A model generated the notes under the pieces. It was not told where the DNA came from, did no database searches, and saw only the letters and a program-made list of their open reading frames with translations. A program made the translations under genes and the position numbers. This document shows, piece after piece, positions 45,025-53,535 of a DNA stretch of 64,000 nucleotides; position 1 is the first letter of the stretch; each line of letters begins with the position of its first letter. The stretch comes from Bacillus sp. V3-13. Lineage in GTDB: Bacteria > Bacillota > Bacilli > Bacillales > Cytobacillaceae. The DNA lies in the NCBI RefSeq assembly GCF_002860165.1, contig NZ_PGUZ01000010.1, positions 1 through 64,000 of the forward strand, in the 5' to 3' direction.

Positions 45025-45351
45025 ATGTATTCCATTATGTTATTCATACTTGCCGGTATTGCAGAAATTGGCGGGGGTTATCTGATCTGGTTATGGTTGC
45101 GGGAAGGAAAGCCATTTTACCTGGGCATTTTTGGAGGATTATCTTTAGCCTTATACGGGGTTATTGCAACATTTCAGTCGTTTCCTTCCTTTGGCCGAGT
45201 CTATGCGGCATACGGGGGAGTTTTTATCGTTCTATCAATTTTATGGGGATGGGGAATAGATAAAAAAACTCCTGATACATATGACTGGATTGGTGCTATT
45301 ATTTGTTTAACAGGTGTTTCCATTATGCTGTGGGGACCAAGACAGTCATAA
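45025..45351 (+). CDS. ynfA: YnfA family small membrane protein (UPF0060)
   Basis: The ATG at 45025 follows GGGGGAG; an in-frame start ten codons earlier is not supported. The 108-residue protein has four hydrophobic segments and the YnfA pattern ([56 protein letters not shown]). YnfA proteins belong to the small multidrug transporter fold. The gene lies just behind the crcB pair and probably shares its transcript. Confidence 0.9.
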   Translation: MYSIMLFILAGIAEIGGGYLIWLWLREGKPFYLGIFGGLSLALYGVIATFQSFPSFGRVYAAYGGVFIVLSILWGWGIDKKTPDTYDWIGAIICLTGVSIMLWGPRQS

Positions 45352-45370
45352 ATATAAGAGGTGAGATGAA

Positions 45371-45571
45371 ATGGTGATTCAATCGAACATGTCTCCAAAG
45401 TCTATTGTTCTGGTTTGGGAATCGACAAAAGAAGTATTTAATAAATATAATATCCAACTAACTGATAAGACCTTGGAGTCTTTCGTCAATGAGGAAGTTC
45501 TTACTTTGCTTCTTGCTGAATTAAATGAAAAAGTTGGCAGTTCCAGTGCAACTTGTATAGAAGGTGGCTGA
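45371..45571 (+). CDS. Small hypothetical protein (66 aa)
   Basis: GAGGTGAG precedes the ATG and the gene follows ynfA by 20 bases, so it is probably translated as the last gene of that unit. It is a soluble, helix-prone protein (SIVLVWESTKEVFNKYNIQL, then VNEEVLTLLLAELNEKVG) with one Cys near its end. I do not recognise the family. Its place in the metalloid island is the only clue. Confidence 0.6.
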   Translation: MVIQSNMSPKSIVLVWESTKEVFNKYNIQLTDKTLESFVNEEVLTLLLAELNEKVGSSSATCIEGG

Positions 45572-45643
45572 CAATTACCATCCATTAGGGAGTAGGTTAC
45601 TCCTTAGGATCAAAAGATTAAAAAGGTAATCACTTTTTCATTT

Positions 45644-45683
45644 AAAAATCCCCCCTTGCACAAAATCGGAGGGGGGATTTTTT
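45644..45683. terminator. Bidirectional rho-independent terminator
   Basis: AAAAATCCCCCC (45644-45655) and GGGGGGATTTTTT (45671-45683) form a strong GC stem with A/T flanks between the convergent 45371 gene and the Cys-rich peptide gene. Confidence 0.85.
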
Positions 45684-45689
45684 AAATTG

Positions 45690-45845
45690 TTAACTGCAAC
45701 AAGATTGTTTCGTTTCAACTGTGATTTCACAGCAGTCTTTGTTCTCTTCGAGTGAATCCTCTTGAGAATCTTTGACCTCCTGGATCGTAATTGAACAACA
45801 GTCACTCTTGGAAACACCAGCTTTGATTTTTAAAGATTTGAACAT
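45690..45845 (-). CDS. Small Cys-Cys peptide (51 aa) next to ArsP-like permease
   Basis: A ribosome site (GGAGG) lies before the ATG at 45845. The 51-residue peptide begins MFKSLKIKAGVSKSDCCS and has three vicinal Cys pairs: SDCC, KDCC and a terminal QSCCS. Apart from these it is acidic with no hydrophobic segment, so it is likely cytoplasmic. Paired Cys at regular distance suggests metal or metalloid binding (a chaperone or buffer). It lies between the permease gene and the terminator on the same strand, about 50 bases after the permease. No family name is known to me. Confidence 0.65.
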   Translation of the reverse strand: MFKSLKIKAGVSKSDCCSITIQEVKDSQEDSLEENKDCCEITVETKQSCCS

Positions 45846-45893
45846 CTCAATTCCTCCATAAATTTTTTTATATCAACCTAATAGGTTAATAAC

Positions 45894-46760
45894 CTAGATG
45901 AAGTAGAACAATGTACCTGAAAGTGTAGACATTGTGAAAACGGATAGCAAGAAAGCAACAACAAGACGTTTATGGAAAATCGAATTGAGTAAAGCAACCT
46001 CCGGCAAGCTTGCGCCGGTGGAGCTAATCATGATGGCCATCACAGGACCTAATGCCATTCCTTTTACAATCATGATTTGGGCGATTGGAATTATCGTTGA
46101 AAGCCTGATATACAACGGGATACCGATGATCGCCGCTACAGGAATTAACCACCATTGGTCGCCGCCAAAGTAAGTTGTAATGAAATCTGTAGGAATTGCT
46201 CCATGAATGATTGAACCAATGAAAGCTCCGATAATAAGATAAGGATAAACGGTCTTCATTAGGCTTAATGTTTCATCCCAAGCTTTTTTTAGATTAAATT
46301 TACTGCTCTGTTCTTTTCCACCTGAGATAATCACATTTTTAACGGCATTTTCAAAACCAAAAGCTTCAAGAGTGAAACCTATTACGATGGAAAAGATCGT
46401 GGTAATGACGGTATAGATGATCGCTACTTTCCATCCGAGCAGGGCACCCATCAAAGTTAATATCGTCGGGTCAAGAACCGGTGACGCAAACAAGAAAATC
46501 ATCACAAAACCGAATCTCAGTTTCTTCTGGAGCATGCCGACAACAACAGGGATCGTCGAACATGAACAAAACGGAGTAATAAATGCTAAAACGATAGCAA
46601 CGAAAGCACCGACAATTTTATTGGAATTCAATAGATACTTTTCGATTTTTTCATACGGGATCAATCTCTGAAGAATACTGACTGCAAAAGAGATAATAAA
46701 AAACAAGACCGTCAATTCAAGAGCAATCGACAAAAAGCTAAAAATTATATCTTTCCACAT
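45894..46760 (-). CDS. Permease, DUF318/ArsP-like
   Basis: The 288-residue protein has about eight hydrophobic segments. The key motif FITPFCSCSTIPVVVGML in the first half and SPVLDPTILTLMGALLGW mark the DUF318/UPF0718 family, which includes the organoarsenical exporter ArsP and Cu/Zn efflux proteins. Two Cys lie in the motif. An AAGGAGGG site precedes the ATG. A TTGCAAAATGCAA palindrome just upstream matches those at the marR promoter, so the MarR regulator probably controls it. Candidate substrates are trivalent organoarsenicals or thiophilic metals. Confidence 0.85.
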   Translation of the reverse strand: MWKDIIFSFLSIALELTVLFFIISFAVSILQRLIPYEKIEKYLLNSNKIVGAFVAIVLAFITPFCSCSTIPVVVGMLQKKLRFGFVMIFLFASPVLDPTILTLMGALLGWKVAIIYTVITTIFSIVIGFTLEAFGFENAVKNVIISGGKEQSSKFNLKKAWDETLSLMKTVYPYLIIGAFIGSIIHGAIPTDFITTYFGGDQWWLIPVAAIIGIPLYIRLSTIIPIAQIMIVKGMALGPVMAIMISSTGASLPEVALLNSIFHKRLVVAFLLSVFTMSTLSGTLFYFI

Positions 46761-46779
46761 AATAGCCCTCCTTAATTAC

Positions 46780-46792
46780 TTGCAAAATGCAA
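46780..46792. promoter_or_regulatory. MarR-type operator copy 1 (upstream of permease)
   Basis: TTGCAAAATGCAA is a 5-3-5 palindrome, directly after a TATAAT on the minus strand and 19 bases before the permease start. The same sequence is found, inverted, at 47309-47321. Confidence 0.65.
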
Positions 46793-46817
46793 TTATATAT
46801 GTAAAAGTTAATCCTCC

Positions 46818-47273
46818 TTATTTCGGAGGACAACAATAGTTTTCCGATTTCCTCATCGCCTCGTCCAACAGTGTCATCGACCGGATGACAGACTCACGTT
46901 CATACTCGCTCAAATGAGATAAAATTTGATTAAGATAATTATTCATCTCTTGATTAATGTTTTCTTCAATTCTCTTGCCTTCAGGAGTAAGCGACAAAAT
47001 GTTCACCCGGTTATCGAGAGGGTGAGGGGTCTTTTTCACTAATCCCTGCGCAACAAGTGCCTTGACCTGGCGGCTGAAAGTTGTAATATCCAAGCCAAGT
47101 TCACCGGCGACATCCTGCATCGAAGGCTCGTTTTGTCTTGATATTTCATAAATAATATGGCTCTGAACCAGGCTCACATCTTCTCCGCAGCAGCTCTCAC
47201 AGCATCGTTCATTGAGAAAGCCAAACCTTCTGACCACCATTTGAAACACGCTTCTTAAGTTGTTACTTTCCAT
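46818..47273 (-). CDS. MarR-family regulator with vicinal cysteines
   Basis: The ATG at 47273 is six bases after GAGGTG; the GTG at 47282 lies within that site. The 151-residue protein has a MarR winged helix (MQDVAGELGLDITTFSRQVK, then DNRVNILSLTPEGKRI). Unusual for the family are three vicinal Cys pairs: ERCCESCC near residue 25 and NYCC at the end. Paired thiols suggest sensing of As(III), another thiophilic metal, or oxidants. Three palindromic operator copies flank the gene. It is divergent from the acetyltransferase and upstream of the permease. Confidence 0.85.
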   Translation of the reverse strand: MESNNLRSVFQMVVRRFGFLNERCCESCCGEDVSLVQSHIIYEISRQNEPSMQDVAGELGLDITTFSRQVKALVAQGLVKKTPHPLDNRVNILSLTPEGKRIEENINQEMNNYLNQILSHLSEYERESVIRSMTLLDEAMRKSENYCCPPK

Positions 47274-47292
47274 TGCATTCACCTCTATTTCA

Positions 47293-47321
47293 GTTATAAA
47301 TTATTTATTTGCATTTTGCAA
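47293..47321 (-). promoter_or_regulatory. Promoter of the marR gene overlapped by operator
   Basis: On the minus strand TTGCAA (47321-47316) and TATAAC (47298-47293) are spaced by 17 bases. The -35 box is part of operator copy 2. Confidence 0.55.
47309..47321. promoter_or_regulatory. MarR-type operator copy 2
   Basis: TTGCATTTTGCAA is the inverse of copy 1. With copy 3 it also forms a larger 14-bp inverted repeat (47307-47320 with 47334-47347). Confidence 0.65.
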
Positions 47322-47330
47322 CTATTTTAT

Positions 47331-47343
47331 TTTCAAAATGCAA
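47331..47343. promoter_or_regulatory. MarR-type operator copy 3
   Basis: TTTCAAAATGCAA matches copy 1 except at one base and lies in the divergent region, nearer the acetyltransferase gene. Confidence 0.55.
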
Positions 47344-47392
47344 ATAATTTTATACAATATAGAAAAATGCCAGAAAGAAAGGGTGATTCAGT

Positions 47393-47902
47393 GTGAAAAA
47401 GGATATCGAGACAAGATTGGCATCGAAAGAGGATTTACATTCGATTTTGCATATATACAACCAAGGAATTGAAGACCGGGTTGCTACATTAGAAGAGGAT
47501 CAGAAGAGCTTGGATTATATGGAAGATTGGTTTAGCCAGCATAACGAGCGTTTTGCCGTTGTAGTAGCCGTGCAAAATAATGAAGTCGTCGGTTGGGCAT
47601 CGTTGAATCGTTATTCGAATCGATGCGCGTATAACGGAGTCACCGATTTGTCCATTTACATAAAAAGAGAGTATCGCGGCAGGGGAATCGGCTCAATTCT
47701 TTTATCCAATATCGAACGAATTGCCGCCCAGAACAACTTTAATAAAATCGTTTTATTTACCTTCCCTTTTAACAAGTTGGGACAGGGCCTTTACTATAAA
47801 AATGGTTATCGGGAAGTCGGTGTGTTTAAGAATCAGGGAATGCTGGATGGCCGTTATGTTGACGTAATGATTATGGAAAAGATTATCAATAATAATTGCT
47901 GA
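47393..47902 (+). CDS. arsN1: GNAT acetyltransferase, arsinothricin-resistance ArsN1 type
   Basis: The GTG start follows AAAGGGTG. The 169-residue protein has the GNAT fold with the CoA-binding RGRGIGSIL motif. Its N-terminus (HIYNQGIEDRVATLEE) and C-terminus (GYREVGVFKNQGMLDGRYVD) match, from memory, the ArsN1 branch of phosphinothricin/arsinothricin N-acetyltransferases. These inactivate the arsenic-containing antibiotic arsinothricin. The neighbourhood of arsenic genes fits. It shares the divergent, operator-bearing region with marR. Confidence 0.8.
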   Translation: MKKDIETRLASKEDLHSILHIYNQGIEDRVATLEEDQKSLDYMEDWFSQHNERFAVVVAVQNNEVVGWASLNRYSNRCAYNGVTDLSIYIKREYRGRGIGSILLSNIERIAAQNNFNKIVLFTFPFNKLGQGLYYKNGYREVGVFKNQGMLDGRYVDVMIMEKIINNNC

Positions 47903-47964
47903 TCTGGCTTGTGGAATCGTTCGGATGATATACTGGAAGTACCAAGATAATCGGAGTGATGAAC

Positions 47965-48198
47965 GTGAAACAGATGGATTTTTCTGATTTAAATAGATCA
48001 ATCGATGAAAAGAAAAGTGATGTTGAACGTAATTTGCTCCGGACAACTAGTTCGGAGCGAAAAATCCGCACCCGTCCCCGTGATGAGGAAGAAGCCAAAA
48101 TTCTTGATAAACTATGCATCCAGCGGTGGAAAAAAGCAGAATCTGAAGGGAAGATTAAATATATAAGTGATCGGGTGTGGTATTATGAATTCGATTGA
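47965..48198 (+). CDS. Small hypothetical protein
   Basis: The GTG at 47965 follows GGAG at eight bases; an ATG at 47959 is too near that site. The 77-residue protein is highly charged (RTTSSERKIRTRPRDEEEAK) and ends RVWYYEFD. It overlaps the next short frame at 48185 by 14 bases. I do not recognise it. Confidence 0.5.
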   Translation: MKQMDFSDLNRSIDEKKSDVERNLLRTTSSERKIRTRPRDEEEAKILDKLCIQRWKKAESEGKIKYISDRVWYYEFD

Positions 48199-48334
48199 AG
48201 AAGCCAGGGCGAAAATCAAGTCACTTACTTCAAGAAATAAATTTGAGAAAATGATCGAGGTAGCTGCCATTCTGACAAAGCTGTTAGAGAAAAACCGCAT
48301 CCGACCGGTGATTGTATTTTCGGATTGCAAATGA
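48185..48334 (+). CDS. Short frame, possibly front end of a broken nucleotidyltransferase-like gene
   Basis: The ATG lies inside the end of the preceding small gene. The 49-residue product (MNSIEEARAKIKSLTSRNKF ... RIRPVIVFSDCK) is helical and then ends abruptly after IRPVIV. In some Bacillus nucleotidyltransferase-like proteins an IRPVIVGG motif begins the catalytic core at such a place, so this may be the stump of a longer gene. That identification is from memory and weak. The 130 bases after it hold no clear continuation. Confidence 0.35.
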   Translation: MNSIEEARAKIKSLTSRNKFEKMIEVAAILTKLLEKNRIRPVIVFSDCK

Positions 48335-48468
48335 ATCGCCGGGCCAGGCGGTTTTTGTGATGGGCATCCTGTAAGGCGAACGATACCAATCACTCACAGA
48401 AAGGGACATACTATTATTGTGACCCTCGCTCTGCTACATAAAAAACACCAAACGGGGAGGTTTTAACA

Positions 48469-48954
48469 TTGTCAGGAAAAATAGAGTCCCGATTCGCGGA
48501 CGCTTATATTGAACGGTGTGATAAGGAATCAGAACAGGTGATTGCTGCAGAAACACCAGCATTTTTAGAGCGGCCGATTGCATACCTTGAAAAACACAAA
48601 AATGAATTTATTTATCTCGAGTCTGATTGGTTCGACAAAATCGGAATCGATGCTGTTTCATTGGAAGTTGATGATGTTTTCGGAACATATGATACCATGG
48701 TTGGTTTAAAGCTCAAAAAAGCAGCGGAAGCCAGAATAAAGGCATACCTTAATCAAGAATTAAACGGGGAAGAGCCAAAGTATGATTTAATGTTCGATCA
48801 TGCAGAAGGCTTGTGGAACTTAAATTTTACTTTGAACTATGTGAACGACTTTAACGAAGAGTTGTCAATCGGAGAAGCGTATAACCTGATTTATCTTTTT
48901 TTGTTTAAACTGGTTGAGGCGGCGGATCACGAATGCTCCGCAGAATTGAAATAA
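48469..48954 (+). CDS. Hypothetical protein (161 aa)
   Basis: A TTG start follows GGGGAGG at good spacing. The acidic, soluble protein has patterned helices (RFADAYIERCDKESEQVI, IAYLEKHKNEFIYLESDWFD) and a C-terminal half with alternating hydrophobics. I do not recognise it. It is convergent with the cys operon and apparently monocistronic. Confidence 0.65.
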   Translation: MSGKIESRFADAYIERCDKESEQVIAAETPAFLERPIAYLEKHKNEFIYLESDWFDKIGIDAVSLEVDDVFGTYDTMVGLKLKKAAEARIKAYLNQELNGEEPKYDLMFDHAEGLWNLNFTLNYVNDFNEELSIGEAYNLIYLFLFKLVEAADHECSAELK

Positions 48955-48996
48955 ATCAAAAATAACCGCTCCTCTACTGGAGGAACGGTAACCGGA

Positions 48997-49590
48997 TTAA
49001 ATTAGCTGTTGTTTTATCAAATAGCTGATCACAGTGGCAGCTGCCTCTTCAAGTGAGTAAAGACTCGTATTAATGGCCAGTTCCGGTGTTTCAGGTATTT
49101 CATAAGGGGAGTCAATTCCGGTGAAATCACGGATCTCCCCTTTGCGGGCTTTCTTGTACAAGCCTTTTGGATCCCGTTCTTCACAAACTTCAAGCGGACA
49201 GTCCACATAAATTTCGATGAACTCACCTATTTTAAAAAGGTTACGGACTGCGTGCCGGTCTTCACGGAAAGGGGAGATAAAGGTAGTGAGGACGATCTGC
49301 CCGCTGTCGACGAATAGCTTCGCGACTTCTCCAACTCTCCTAATATTTTCAACCCGGTCTTCTTTGCTGAATCCAAGCCCTTTGTTTAGACCATGACGAA
49401 CATTGTCACCATCTAAAACATAACTGTTTGCCCCTAATTCAAACAGTTTTCGGTCCACTTCATTTGCGAGCGTCGATTTTCCCGAACCGGATAAACCGGT
49501 AAACCACAATACGAAACTGCGATGTCCATTCCTTTGTTGCCTTTCAGCTTTGCTGACCGCCAAAGGATGCCATACTATATTACTTGCCAT
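48997..49590 (-). CDS. cysC: Adenylylsulfate (APS) kinase CysC
   Basis: The 197-residue enzyme has the P-loop [14 protein letters not shown], the [16 protein letters not shown] substrate segment and the [19 protein letters not shown] stretch of APS kinases. It phosphorylates APS to PAPS. It overlaps the end of the sat gene by 11 bases and is the last gene of the sulfate assimilation operon. Confidence 0.95.
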   Translation of the reverse strand: MASNIVWHPLAVSKAERQQRNGHRSFVLWFTGLSGSGKSTLANEVDRKLFELGANSYVLDGDNVRHGLNKGLGFSKEDRVENIRRVGEVAKLFVDSGQIVLTTFISPFREDRHAVRNLFKIGEFIEIYVDCPLEVCEERDPKGLYKKARKGEIRDFTGIDSPYEIPETPELAINTSLYSLEEAAATVISYLIKQQLI

Positions 49591-50749
49591 CGTTTGCCAC
49601 CATCCCTGATCGGAATAGTGAATGCTGCTGCATTCCTTCGATCAGTATTTTGGCGACTTCCGGGCGGCTGAATTCCTTTGGTGGCATCTCCCCATTTTGC
49701 AGCATGGCCCTTACTTTTGTACCGGATAGTGACACATGATGTTCTTTGCCATGCGGACACGTCCTCGATGATGCCATGTTTTCACACTTTCGGCAGTAGT
49801 AGCTATTTTCAAAAAATAGCGTTTGAATGCCAATTTCTTCTTGAGAAAAGGCACTGAAAATTTTCTGGGCATCATAGCTGCCGTAGTAATTGCCGACTCC
49901 GGCATGATCACGCCCGACAATAAAGTGCGTGCAGCCATAATTTTTTCGGACAAGCGCGTGGAATATGGCTTCGCGAGGCCCTGCATAGCGCATTGCCGCC
50001 GGGAAAACCGATAAAAGGACGCGGTCTGTAGGATAGTAATTTTCTAAAAGAATTTTGTAGCTTCGCATTCTCACATCGCTCGGAATATCGTCTGCCTTTG
50101 TTTCGCCGACAAGCGGGTTAAGAAATAAACCATCAACGATTTCAAGTGCACATTTTTGCAGATACTCGTGGGCGCGGTGAACCGGATTTCGCGTTTGAAA
50201 GCCGACAATTGTTTTCCAGCCGCGCTTTTCAAACATGGCTCTTGTCTCTGCCGGCTCTAAGTAATAGCCAGTAAAATCATCTTTTTTCGGCCGCTTTACA
50301 AGTGTTACAGGTCCGCCCAAATAAACTTCAGGTCGGTCAAATAATTTTTTTACGCCGGGATGGTCCAGGTCGACTGTCTTGAAAACTTGCTTCGCTTCTT
50401 CTATTTTGTCCGGCAAAAACAAATCTTTTACCGTCATCACACCGTACACGATTCCGTCTTTCACAAGATTAATCGTTTCACCGTAATGGATAATTTTCGC
50501 TATCTCATTTGAAACAGGGAGGGAAATTGGAATACTCCATGGCAGCCCGCTGCTGAGGCGCATTTCTCTGACAACGGAACGATAATCATTTTCCCCCATA
50601 AAACCTTCTAACGGGCTGTAGGCGCCAATCGCAATCAGTTCAAGATCACTTAATGAGATATTATCCAGTTCTACATTTAAATTTCCGTCATTGACTGGAA
50701 GTACCTCATCAACTCGATTTATCAACACTCCGCCATGTGGCTGGATCAT
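49580..50749 (-). CDS. sat: Sulfate adenylyltransferase (ATP sulfurylase)
   Basis: The 389-residue enzyme has the nucleotide and sulfate-site motifs [16 protein letters not shown] and [14 protein letters not shown], and the zinc-type Cys group [16 protein letters not shown]. It makes APS from sulfate and ATP. Its ATG overlaps the stop of the permease gene by four bases. Confidence 0.96.
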   Translation of the reverse strand: MIQPHGGVLINRVDEVLPVNDGNLNVELDNISLSDLELIAIGAYSPLEGFMGENDYRSVVREMRLSSGLPWSIPISLPVSNEIAKIIHYGETINLVKDGIVYGVMTVKDLFLPDKIEEAKQVFKTVDLDHPGVKKLFDRPEVYLGGPVTLVKRPKKDDFTGYYLEPAETRAMFEKRGWKTIVGFQTRNPVHRAHEYLQKCALEIVDGLFLNPLVGETKADDIPSDVRMRSYKILLENYYPTDRVLLSVFPAAMRYAGPREAIFHALVRKNYGCTHFIVGRDHAGVGNYYGSYDAQKIFSAFSQEEIGIQTLFFENSYYCRKCENMASSRTCPHGKEHHVSLSGTKVRAMLQNGEMPPKEFSRPEVAKILIEGMQQHSLFRSGMVANDGK

Positions 50750-51849
50750 GATATGTTCCTCCTAACACCGTCTACTGTTGCAGGTTTCTTATAAAAAACT
50801 TGTTTTTCCTTGTTCCTTGGTTTAATAAGGCTCATAAAGCCGGCAGTAGCTACAAACACACATAGAACCACTGTAATCGAATAAAGGTCAAAATCCATAA
50901 ACAGCTTTACCAGGTTATACGAAATGACAAGGGAAAAGAAAGGTGACATAAACCACACTTTCAACAACCTGTTAATCACGTCTTTTTGCCATATTTTCCA
51001 TCCTTTGCTGGACATTCCGATTCCGAGAATGCTGCAGGTGGTGATCTGTGTCTGCGGTACTGGAATTCCAAACAGTGACGCGATGATGACGAGAGTTGCC
51101 CCGAGGCCGGAAACCGCACTTCCCTGTAAAAGACTCAATTCAGTAATTTTTTTTCCGTTTGTTTCAATCACTCTGCCACCAAGTAATAACGCGCCCAGAG
51201 CAACAAATAAACCACCCATGAGGATCCCGCCATTCACATTGAGAAGTCCTGCAGCAACAAGCGGCCCTATAGAATTGGCGACATTGTTCATCCCGGCTGA
51301 AAAAGCCTCCAAAAAGCCTGTCGCAATGACAAGCAGGGCAAGGACTTTAGCCCAGCGCTTTTCTTTAAGGAAAGTAAGCCTGTGCTCTATTTGCATGATG
51401 AGCTTATCAGCAAAATAGGCAAGGAAAAAGGCAAGGATGGGAATGAAAATCCAGTACATGACAATAGTGAGTAGCGATCCGAGATACACCTTTTTAAACG
51501 CAATGCCAACGCCGACAATCGCTCCTACCGTAACCTCGCTCGTTGATAAAGGGATGGCAGCCAGATTGGCTATAAAGAGGGATATCGTCGCCGAGGCAAG
51601 AATAATCAACGAGATATTGACACTGATCACATCCTGGGGAATAATCTTCGAACCGAGCGTTTTCACAACTTCTCCGCCCCCAAGTGAAGCTCCAAGCATT
51701 ACTCCAATCGCACATATCAGCAATGCAATCCGCCTCGTTTTAACAGCGCCGGAACCATAAGCAATTCCCATCGAAGCGGCTGCACCGCTTGCCCCGATGT
51801 TCATCGCAAAGAAAAAACCGACTGCACAAGCAAGCACAATAACGATCAA
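50746..51849 (-). CDS. cysP: Sulfate permease CysP (PiT family)
   Basis: The start is set at the TTG at 51849, after GGGAG and 16 bases beyond the cysH stop. The frame is open farther back but that part is the cysH gene in another frame. The 367-residue protein has about ten hydrophobic segments and the PiT signature [23 protein letters not shown], repeated inside as [20 protein letters not shown]. In Bacillus this family member imports sulfate rather than phosphate, and the operon supports that. Confidence 0.9.
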   Translation of the reverse strand: MIVIVLACAVGFFFAMNIGASGAAASMGIAYGSGAVKTRRIALLICAIGVMLGASLGGGEVVKTLGSKIIPQDVISVNISLIILASATISLFIANLAAIPLSTSEVTVGAIVGVGIAFKKVYLGSLLTIVMYWIFIPILAFFLAYFADKLIMQIEHRLTFLKEKRWAKVLALLVIATGFLEAFSAGMNNVANSIGPLVAAGLLNVNGGILMGGLFVALGALLLGGRVIETNGKKITELSLLQGSAVSGLGATLVIIASLFGIPVPQTQITTCSILGIGMSSKGWKIWQKDVINRLLKVWFMSPFFSLVISYNLVKLFMDFDLYSITVVLCVFVATAGFMSLIKPRNKEKQVFYKKPATVDGVRRNIS

Positions 51850-51865
51850 AGTTGTACATCTCCCA

Positions 51866-52576
51866 TCATGACTGATGCAGTCCGCATTCAGTTTTGTCGC
51901 TGTTTGCCCATCTTCCAGCCCGGGAATCTGCAGATCCTTCGACAGGCACAGTGCAAGGTGCACAGCCAATACTCGGATAATGCTGATCATGCAAAGGGTT
52001 ATATGGAAGTTGATTTAACTGGATATAGTCCCAAATATCATTCCATGTCCAGTGAATGAGCGGGCAAATTTTGATGCTTTTAAATTTATCGTCTTTATTA
52101 ATGAATTGAATGTTTCTCCTCGTTAATGACTGTTCCCTGCGCAAGCCAGAAATCCAGGCATCGGCCTTGGACAGCTCCGCAGCAAGAGGTTCAATCTTTC
52201 GCAGCTGGCAGCAAAGATTCGGGTTCCTCTTCCAAAGTTGTTCTCCATACTGATCAGCTTGTTCTTGAACGGTTAAACCAGGTTTAACGAATTTGATCGA
52301 AAAATCTTTGTATCTATTTCTGATGGTGTCTGCAAGTTCATATGTTTCTTTAAAATGTAAATCCGTGTCCAAAAAAATCACTTTTGCTTCCTTGTTTACT
52401 TTCGATAATAAATCTAAAAGCACCATACCTTCCGCTCCAAAGCTGCAGGCATATACGATCCTGTTGCCATATTCCCGGCAGGCCCATTTTAGAACATCCA
52501 TTGAATCACGCAACTGTCCCAGTATCTGCTGTAAATTTACTTCATTCCATGTTTCATATGTTAATGTATTTCCCAT
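51866..52576 (-). CDS. cysH: Phosphoadenylyl/adenylyl-sulfate reductase CysH
   Basis: The ATG at 52576 follows GAGGGG; earlier in-frame starts lack a site. The protein has 236 residues. Motifs are SFGAEGMVLLDLL, FLDTDLHFKET, CCQLRKIEPLAAEL, ISGLRREQSLTRR, GCAPCT and the C-terminal ECGLH with the active-site Cys. The CC and CxxC pairs bind a 4Fe-4S cluster, typical of enzymes using APS as well as PAPS. It heads the operon cysH-cysP-sat-cysC. Confidence 0.94.
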   Translation of the reverse strand: MGNTLTYETWNEVNLQQILGQLRDSMDVLKWACREYGNRIVYACSFGAEGMVLLDLLSKVNKEAKVIFLDTDLHFKETYELADTIRNRYKDFSIKFVKPGLTVQEQADQYGEQLWKRNPNLCCQLRKIEPLAAELSKADAWISGLRREQSLTRRNIQFINKDDKFKSIKICPLIHWTWNDIWDYIQLNQLPYNPLHDQHYPSIGCAPCTVPVEGSADSRAGRWANSDKTECGLHQS

Positions 52577-52635
52577 CCATTTCCCCTCGCTTTCAGAAAA
52601 GTTTTGGGTAAGGGACATTCACGTCCAAACACCCG

Positions 52636-52657
52636 GTTAACCTGAAAAATTAGGTTA
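52636..52657. promoter_or_regulatory. Inverted repeat in the cysH-comB divergent region
   Basis: TTAACCT and AGGTTAA flank an eight-base AT-rich centre. It lies about 60 bases upstream of cysH, where an operator or the start of a leader would be. I recognise neither a SAM (S-box) riboswitch nor a CymR site here. Confidence 0.4.
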
Positions 52658-52842
52658 ATACCTAAAGCAGATTATTCATTTTTTCAGGGAAATGTTCGCT
52701 GAAACAGCGCCTATTTATTGAGTTTCCCGCAGAATCCGGGGGATAAGGTACCTTTTTCCAATAGGCGAATATACTTATAAGGGTTATGAAGTTTTCTATG
52801 TTAATGTTTCGACCAATTTTGAGTTAAAGCAGGAGAGGGCTT

Positions 52843-53535
52843 ATGAAAATTAACATTTATCAAGGGCATCAGCACGTTTTGGAACCTTCCGATATCAATA
52901 TTGTCATTGATGTGATTCGTGCATTCACAGTTGCCCATTACGCTTTTCGGGGAGGCGTAAAAGAAATTTTACTTATAAAGGAAGTAAGTGAGGCTGTCAG
53001 CTTAAAGGAAAAATACCCGCACTATCTATTGGCAGGCGAGGTTGGCGGACTGCCGATTGAAGGATTTGATCTAGATAACTCCCCCAGGAATGTATCGGTA
53101 CACGACATCTTTGGCAAAACAATCGTGCAAAAAACAACAAATGGCGTAAAAGCAACACTGAATGCTCTGGAGGCAAATGAAGTCTTTGTTACCGGGTTTA
53201 GCAACGCAAGGACAACGGCGGAACACGTAAAAAAAATAGCAGCGCAAAATGATGATGTGGTCATCAATATTATTGCGTCTCATCCGGATGGAGATGACGA
53301 TTTAGCTTGTGCGCAATATATGAAATCAATCATCGAAGGGGTATATTCAATGAATTCTGAGGAAGTCGTAAAAAGAATTGTAAACTGCCGGGCAGCTGAA
53401 AAATTTTTTGATGAATCAAAACCTGAGTTTCACCGGGATGACATTTTCTATTGTATAAAAGAACTGCCTGAGAACTTTGTCATGAAGGTTGACATTGGAA
53501 GGGGAATACCAAGAATTTTGAAGGTGACACTATGA
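52843..53535 (+). CDS. yitC: 2-phosphosulfolactate phosphatase (ComB family)
   Basis: The 230-residue protein shows the ComB pattern: NIVIDVIRAFTVAHYAFRGG, LAGEVGGLPIEGFDLDNSPR, IVQKTTNGVKATLNAL and SHPDGDDDLACAQYM. It removes phosphate from 2-phosphosulfolactate to give sulfolactate, which Bacillus accumulates in spores. GGAGAGGG precedes the ATG. It is divergent from the sulfate assimilation operon that supplies sulfite. Confidence 0.9.
   Translation: MKINIYQGHQHVLEPSDINIVIDVIRAFTVAHYAFRGGVKEILLIKEVSEAVSLKEKYPHYLLAGEVGGLPIEGFDLDNSPRNVSVHDIFGKTIVQKTTNGVKATLNALEANEVFVTGFSNARTTAEHVKKIAAQNDDVVINIIASHPDGDDDLACAQYMKSIIEGVYSMNSEEVVKRIVNCRAAEKFFDESKPEFHRDDIFYCIKELPENFVMKVDIGRGIPRILKVTL

Noticed and set aside
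48340-48466. Frame reading GHPVRRTIPITHRKGHTIIV, resembling a HicA-like toxin
   Set aside because: No start codon or ribosome site, no antitoxin, and the similarity is only to a short pattern.
52620-52842. S-box (SAM) riboswitch before cysH
   Set aside because: The conserved S-box core is not present on the minus strand; only a short inverted repeat is seen.
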